Assembly: GCA_026397595.1 (NCBI GenBank)
Contig: JAPLUO010000365.1
Span: 1-33,381 of the forward strand
Length of the DNA stretch: 33,381 nt
Direction of reading: 5' to 3'
Origin: Caldifarciminota bacterium
Lineage (GTDB): Bacteria; Hydrothermota; Tepidihabitantia; Tepidihabitantales; Tepidihabitantaceae
Shown in pieces: positions 30,926 through 33,381 of this stretch. The translations under genes were made by a program, and so were the position numbers. Below the pieces are notes generated by a model, which saw nothing but the letters and a program-made list of their open reading frames with translations, ran no database searches and had not been told where the DNA came from. The first letter of the stretch is position 1; every line of letters begins with the position of its first letter.

Positions 30926-31831
30926 TCAGACCAGCCCGGGCACCCACCTGGTGTTGATGACCACTTCGCGGTTCCAGAGAACCGCGGCCACCCGCACACC
31001 CGCAATCTGGTCCAGGTACGTCACCTTGTCAAGCAGGTTCCCGATTCCCCAGACGTCGGCCTCGACCTGCACGTACCGATTCTGATAGGTTTTGCCACCG
31101 AACACCATGGTAAGTCCTGCTTCGCTCATCAGCCGTCCAAGCTGGTCCGGATGGTGCCCGGTCTCGAGCAGGAAATGGAAGTGGCCGAAGTTCTCGACCG
31201 GGGTCCAGTTGACCTCGGGCAGAACTCGCAGCACACCGGTGCGGTTGTCCTCGCGCCACAGCAAGCGGTCCAGCTTGGCACGCACCCAGGTCGGGTTCCG
31301 GCCCATCTCCGACCCGACCTCGGCAATCCCGGAATCCGGGTGCTCCACCAGGTGACGGACCAGTTCCTTCTCATCCTGAGATAGCGGCAGCGCGACCGGA
31401 AACGAGTACTCGGCAATCCGGTACACCTCGTGGTACTCGATACCCGGAGTGTTGCGGATGAACTCTGCCTCCTTCTCAAAGTCACGCGAGTAAAAGAGCA
31501 GGGCCAGGTTCGGCCCGACCTTCCCGGGCAGGCTCGTGTTGAGCACTATCTCGGTGACAAACGGGAGCTTCGTTGCGAGCGCATTGGCGAGGCCCAAGTC
31601 GCGCTTCGCGCTGGCCAGAACCGCGGCCCAGACCCAGTCCCCGCCCAGAAGCGGCGGCACGACCAGCGTCGTCTTGAACCCGCGGATGATGCCGAGCGAG
31701 CAGAGCCGCCGCAGCCGCTCCGCGTATTCGGCCGGCTTCAGGTCGGCTGCCGCCACTTCGCCGTCGGTCGGAAACCACCCGCGCGACTCGGCCAGCCTCA
31801 GTGCTACAACGTCATTCCTTTCGAGTATCAT
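30926..31831 (-). CDS. Lrp/AsnC-like transcription regulator with two HTH parts
   Basis: A 301-aa cytoplasmic protein. An N-terminal winged helix (VAAADLKPAEYAERLRRLCSLGIIRGF) is followed by a ligand-like alpha/beta segment. A second HTH (DEKELVRHLVEHPDSGIAEVGSEMGRNPTWVRAKLDRLL) is followed by another such segment with FGHFHFLLETGHHPDQLGRL. The layout is a tandem duplication of an Lrp-type unit. GGGAGG precedes the ATG at 31831. The 57-nt spacer to the glycosyltransferase gene is filled with GTCCGTG/CTTCGTC repeats. It is probably co-transcribed with that gene; its target is unknown. It is less likely an enzyme, as no catalytic motif is seen. Confidence 0.75.
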   Translation of the reverse strand: MILERNDVVALRLAESRGWFPTDGEVAAADLKPAEYAERLRRLCSLGIIRGFKTTLVVPPLLGGDWVWAAVLASAKRDLGLANALATKLPFVTEIVLNTSLPGKVGPNLALLFYSRDFEKEAEFIRNTPGIEYHEVYRIAEYSFPVALPLSQDEKELVRHLVEHPDSGIAEVGSEMGRNPTWVRAKLDRLLWREDNRTGVLRVLPEVNWTPVENFGHFHFLLETGHHPDQLGRLMSEAGLTMVFGGKTYQNRYVQVEADVWGIGNLLDKVTYLDQIAGVRVAAVLWNREVVINTRWVPGLV

Positions 31832-31840
31832 TCTGCCTCC

Positions 31841-31884
31841 CGTCCGTGTCCGTCCTTCGTCACTCGGACTTCGTCCTTCGTCAT
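31841..31884. repeat. GTCCGTG / CTTCGTC repeat in a spacer
   Basis: About six degenerate 6-8-mers fill the spacer between two reverse genes. The GTCCGTG form also occurs inside the four-helix-bundle gene. Confidence 0.75.
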
Positions 31885-31888
31885 TTCC

Positions 31889-33184
31889 TCAGTACGACCC
31901 TCTCCTCGACAGTACTGCCGGAAGCGTTTTCAGGATAATCTTCAGGTCTTCCCAGAAGGTCCACTCCTGCACGTAGCGGGTGTCCATTTCCACCCGCGAC
32001 TGGTAGCTTGTGTCGTTACGGCCGGAGACCTGCCAGCGCCCGGTCGCCCCGGGCGGAACCCGGAACATCAGGAGCGAGTGCTGTTTGTAGTATTTCACTT
32101 CGTCGTCCACAATCGGCCGCGGGCCGACAAAGCTCATCTCCCCGGCGACGATATTGAAGAACTGAGGTAACTCGTCGATACTGAACTTGCGCAGGAACCC
32201 GCCGATTCTCGTGACCCGCGGGTCGTTCGTCAGCTTGAACTTCTCCTCGAACTCCTTCTTCAGTGCCGGGTCCGATTCAAGCAGGTCTTTCAGGCGCTTG
32301 TCCGCATCCTTGTGCATCGTGCGGAACTTCAGAATCCGGAGCTCGCGCATGTTCCGTCCCAGCCGGCGGTGCCGGTAGAAAACCGGGCCCCGGCTGTCGA
32401 GCTTGATGGCAATGCTGGTGACGACGAATACCGGGCTCAGGACAATGATGGCCAGGCCGGACAGAACCAAGTCGACGACGCGCTTCAGCCTGCGTCCCAC
32501 TCCGCTTAGAGAATAGGATGCAATCGGCCGCGGGTGGGGACCGAGCAGATACCCGGTCATCTTGAAGGACGGCACGCCAATGAAGTCTACGAAATAGTCG
32601 CCCGACAACCCGGCGACAACGTAGTCGGTCTTCGGCTCCGCGCTGTCGACAATGATGGTGTCGTACGTACCAACGTGCCCGCGGTCGTCGGAGTGCTGCT
32701 GCAGCCAGACCGACAAGTCCTCCAGGCCGATTACCTCCATGCACTCGAACCCCCACCAGCGCAGCAGCCGGGTCTTGTTCATGTGCAGGTCGGTAACCAG
32801 CAGCACCGGCTGCCTTGTCAGATAGCGCAGGCAGACACCGATGAGCGGGGCAAACGCGGTGAGGTACAGCCAGAGCGCCAGCCAGAACCGGATGTACACG
32901 TTCTCGCACCAGGGCCACAGCCCGTGCAGGATGCTGTAACCCGCGTAGGTCATTCCAAACGCGGCCTGGGTCCGAAGCGTCAGGCCGAAGTTGGCGCGGG
33001 CGGTTGATTCGAACTCGCCGGCCACGTAGCTCGCGGCCACGAGGATAATCCAGACAGCCACGACCGTAGTCACCGCCACCGAGTCCTTCACGAACGTGTT
33101 CCTGAGCAGGGTGATGACGAACAACAGGAACAACAGTTCCATGATGACAAGCACGGCGCCGTTGTTCTTGAGGCTCATCTTCAT
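31889..33184 (-). CDS. Polyprenyl glycosylphosphotransferase (exopolysaccharide initiation)
   Basis: A 431-aa membrane enzyme that would transfer a sugar phosphate from a nucleotide sugar to undecaprenyl phosphate, the first step of exopolysaccharide or O-antigen assembly. Four N-terminal membrane segments (about residues 8-120) precede a soluble central domain and a further segment (SGLAIIVLSPVFVVTSIAIKL). The catalytic C-terminal domain carries the family marks PVFYRHRRLGRN, LKFRTMHKDAD, TRIGGFLRKFSIDELPQFFNI, EMSFVGPRP and FRVPPGATGRWQVSGRND. ATG 33184 is chosen because TTGACT/TAAACT boxes end 17 nt before it; the longer frame would start inside the promoter. The sugar is unknown. The gene may be regulated by or with the Lrp-like neighbour. 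Confidence 0.9.
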   Translation of the reverse strand: MKMSLKNNGAVLVIMELLFLLFVITLLRNTFVKDSVAVTTVVAVWIILVAASYVAGEFESTARANFGLTLRTQAAFGMTYAGYSILHGLWPWCENVYIRFWLALWLYLTAFAPLIGVCLRYLTRQPVLLVTDLHMNKTRLLRWWGFECMEVIGLEDLSVWLQQHSDDRGHVGTYDTIIVDSAEPKTDYVVAGLSGDYFVDFIGVPSFKMTGYLLGPHPRPIASYSLSGVGRRLKRVVDLVLSGLAIIVLSPVFVVTSIAIKLDSRGPVFYRHRRLGRNMRELRILKFRTMHKDADKRLKDLLESDPALKKEFEEKFKLTNDPRVTRIGGFLRKFSIDELPQFFNIVAGEMSFVGPRPIVDDEVKYYKQHSLLMFRVPPGATGRWQVSGRNDTSYQSRVEMDTRYVQEWTFWEDLKIILKTLPAVLSRRGSY

Positions 33185-33201
33185 ATGTCGGGACTCAGCG
33201 C

Positions 33202-33229
33202 AGTTTAGCAGGAAGACAGCGCCAGTCAA
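33202..33229 (-). promoter_or_regulatory. Promoter of the glycosylphosphotransferase gene
   Basis: Reverse-strand TTGACT (33224-33229), 16 bp, TAAACT (33202-33207), then 17 nt to the ATG at 33184. Confidence 0.6.
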
Positions 33230-33361
33230 GCGCGGGCAAAGCCCCTAGTCCCGACATTGAAATCTGAGTTGGCGTGAAAAGAAGAGGCTACTTCCCTCGT
33301 ATCGCTGCGTCTAAACGGTATGCAGAAGCTGCACCCGTCAGGTGAAGAGAGGAGCGACCAA

Positions 33362-33381
33362 ATGATCAGCACTACCGTAAC
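33362..33381 (+). CDS. Start of a forward gene, cut by the window edge
   Basis: ATG at 33362 is preceded by GAGAGGAG at about eight bases and reads MISTTV up to the edge. Too short for any call. Its own promoter in 33230-33361 is not clear. Confidence 0.45.

Noticed and set aside
33185-33229. N-terminal extension of the glycosylphosphotransferase
   Set aside because: It overlaps the TTGACT/TAAACT promoter and adds residues before the expected membrane start.

Overview
The window is a 33.4 kb stretch of a high-GC bacterial genome with about 26 coding regions, three of them partial or broken. Several exported proteins (YVTN-type and Kelch-type beta-propellers, a subtilase) end in the same kind of C-terminal sorting or Ig-like tail: a Gly-Val-Tyr-Phe-Val-Arg stretch, then a basic-hydrophobic end such as KVVITR. 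With the high GC this suggests an FCB-related or candidate-phylum lineage such as WOR-3. That placement is inferred from style; there is no rRNA or other strong marker. I saw no rRNA, tRNA or CRISPR array.

Layout. 1-1402: 3' part of an ABC exporter half with a degenerate nucleotide-binding domain. 1564-7230: four reverse-strand secreted proteins; the first three form an operon (8-bladed YVTN propeller, small secreted protein, 8-bladed YVTN propeller) and a Kelch/CARDB protein has its own promoter. 7519-13191: forward operon of DUF3467 protein, CCA-adding-type nucleotidyltransferase, M50 protease, FtsK translocase and a GNAT-like protein. 13261-17367: reverse genes for a ROK sugar kinase, a GlmU-like nucleotidyltransferase, a glycosylasparaginase-type hydrolase and a four-helix-bundle protein. 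17479-18585: reverse pair of unknowns. 18697-23742: a forward cluster of a membrane-anchored STAND-like NTPase with TPRs, a P-loop ATPase and a second TPR protein. 23743-24780: about 1 kb without a convincing gene, holding a strictly 12-bp-periodic array. 24781-26782: a DUF6922 gene with a truncated toxin-like partner, facing a SWIM zinc-finger protein. 26900-33184: YjbQ, a class V aminotransferase, a subtilase, an Lrp-like regulator and a polyprenyl glycosylphosphotransferase. A last forward gene starts at the edge.

Two themes run across the window. First, dispersed short repeats invade both spacers and genes, always staying in frame: paired GGGGACTGTCCCC palindromes, and several 7-9-mer tandem repeats. 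They have reshaped start regions, linkers and loops of conserved genes. Second, promoters are unusually readable: TTGAC(T/A/C/G), 16-17 bp, then a TATAAT-like box. In many cases the start codon lies only 5-12 nt after the -10 box, implying leaderless or nearly leaderless mRNAs for first genes, while downstream operon genes carry Shine-Dalgarno sites.

The best candidate for an undescribed system is the NTPase/TPR cluster at 18697-23742. Its two large proteins share 40-residue TPR arrays and the same C-terminal tail. The middle ATPase keeps Walker A but shows no recognisable Walker B.
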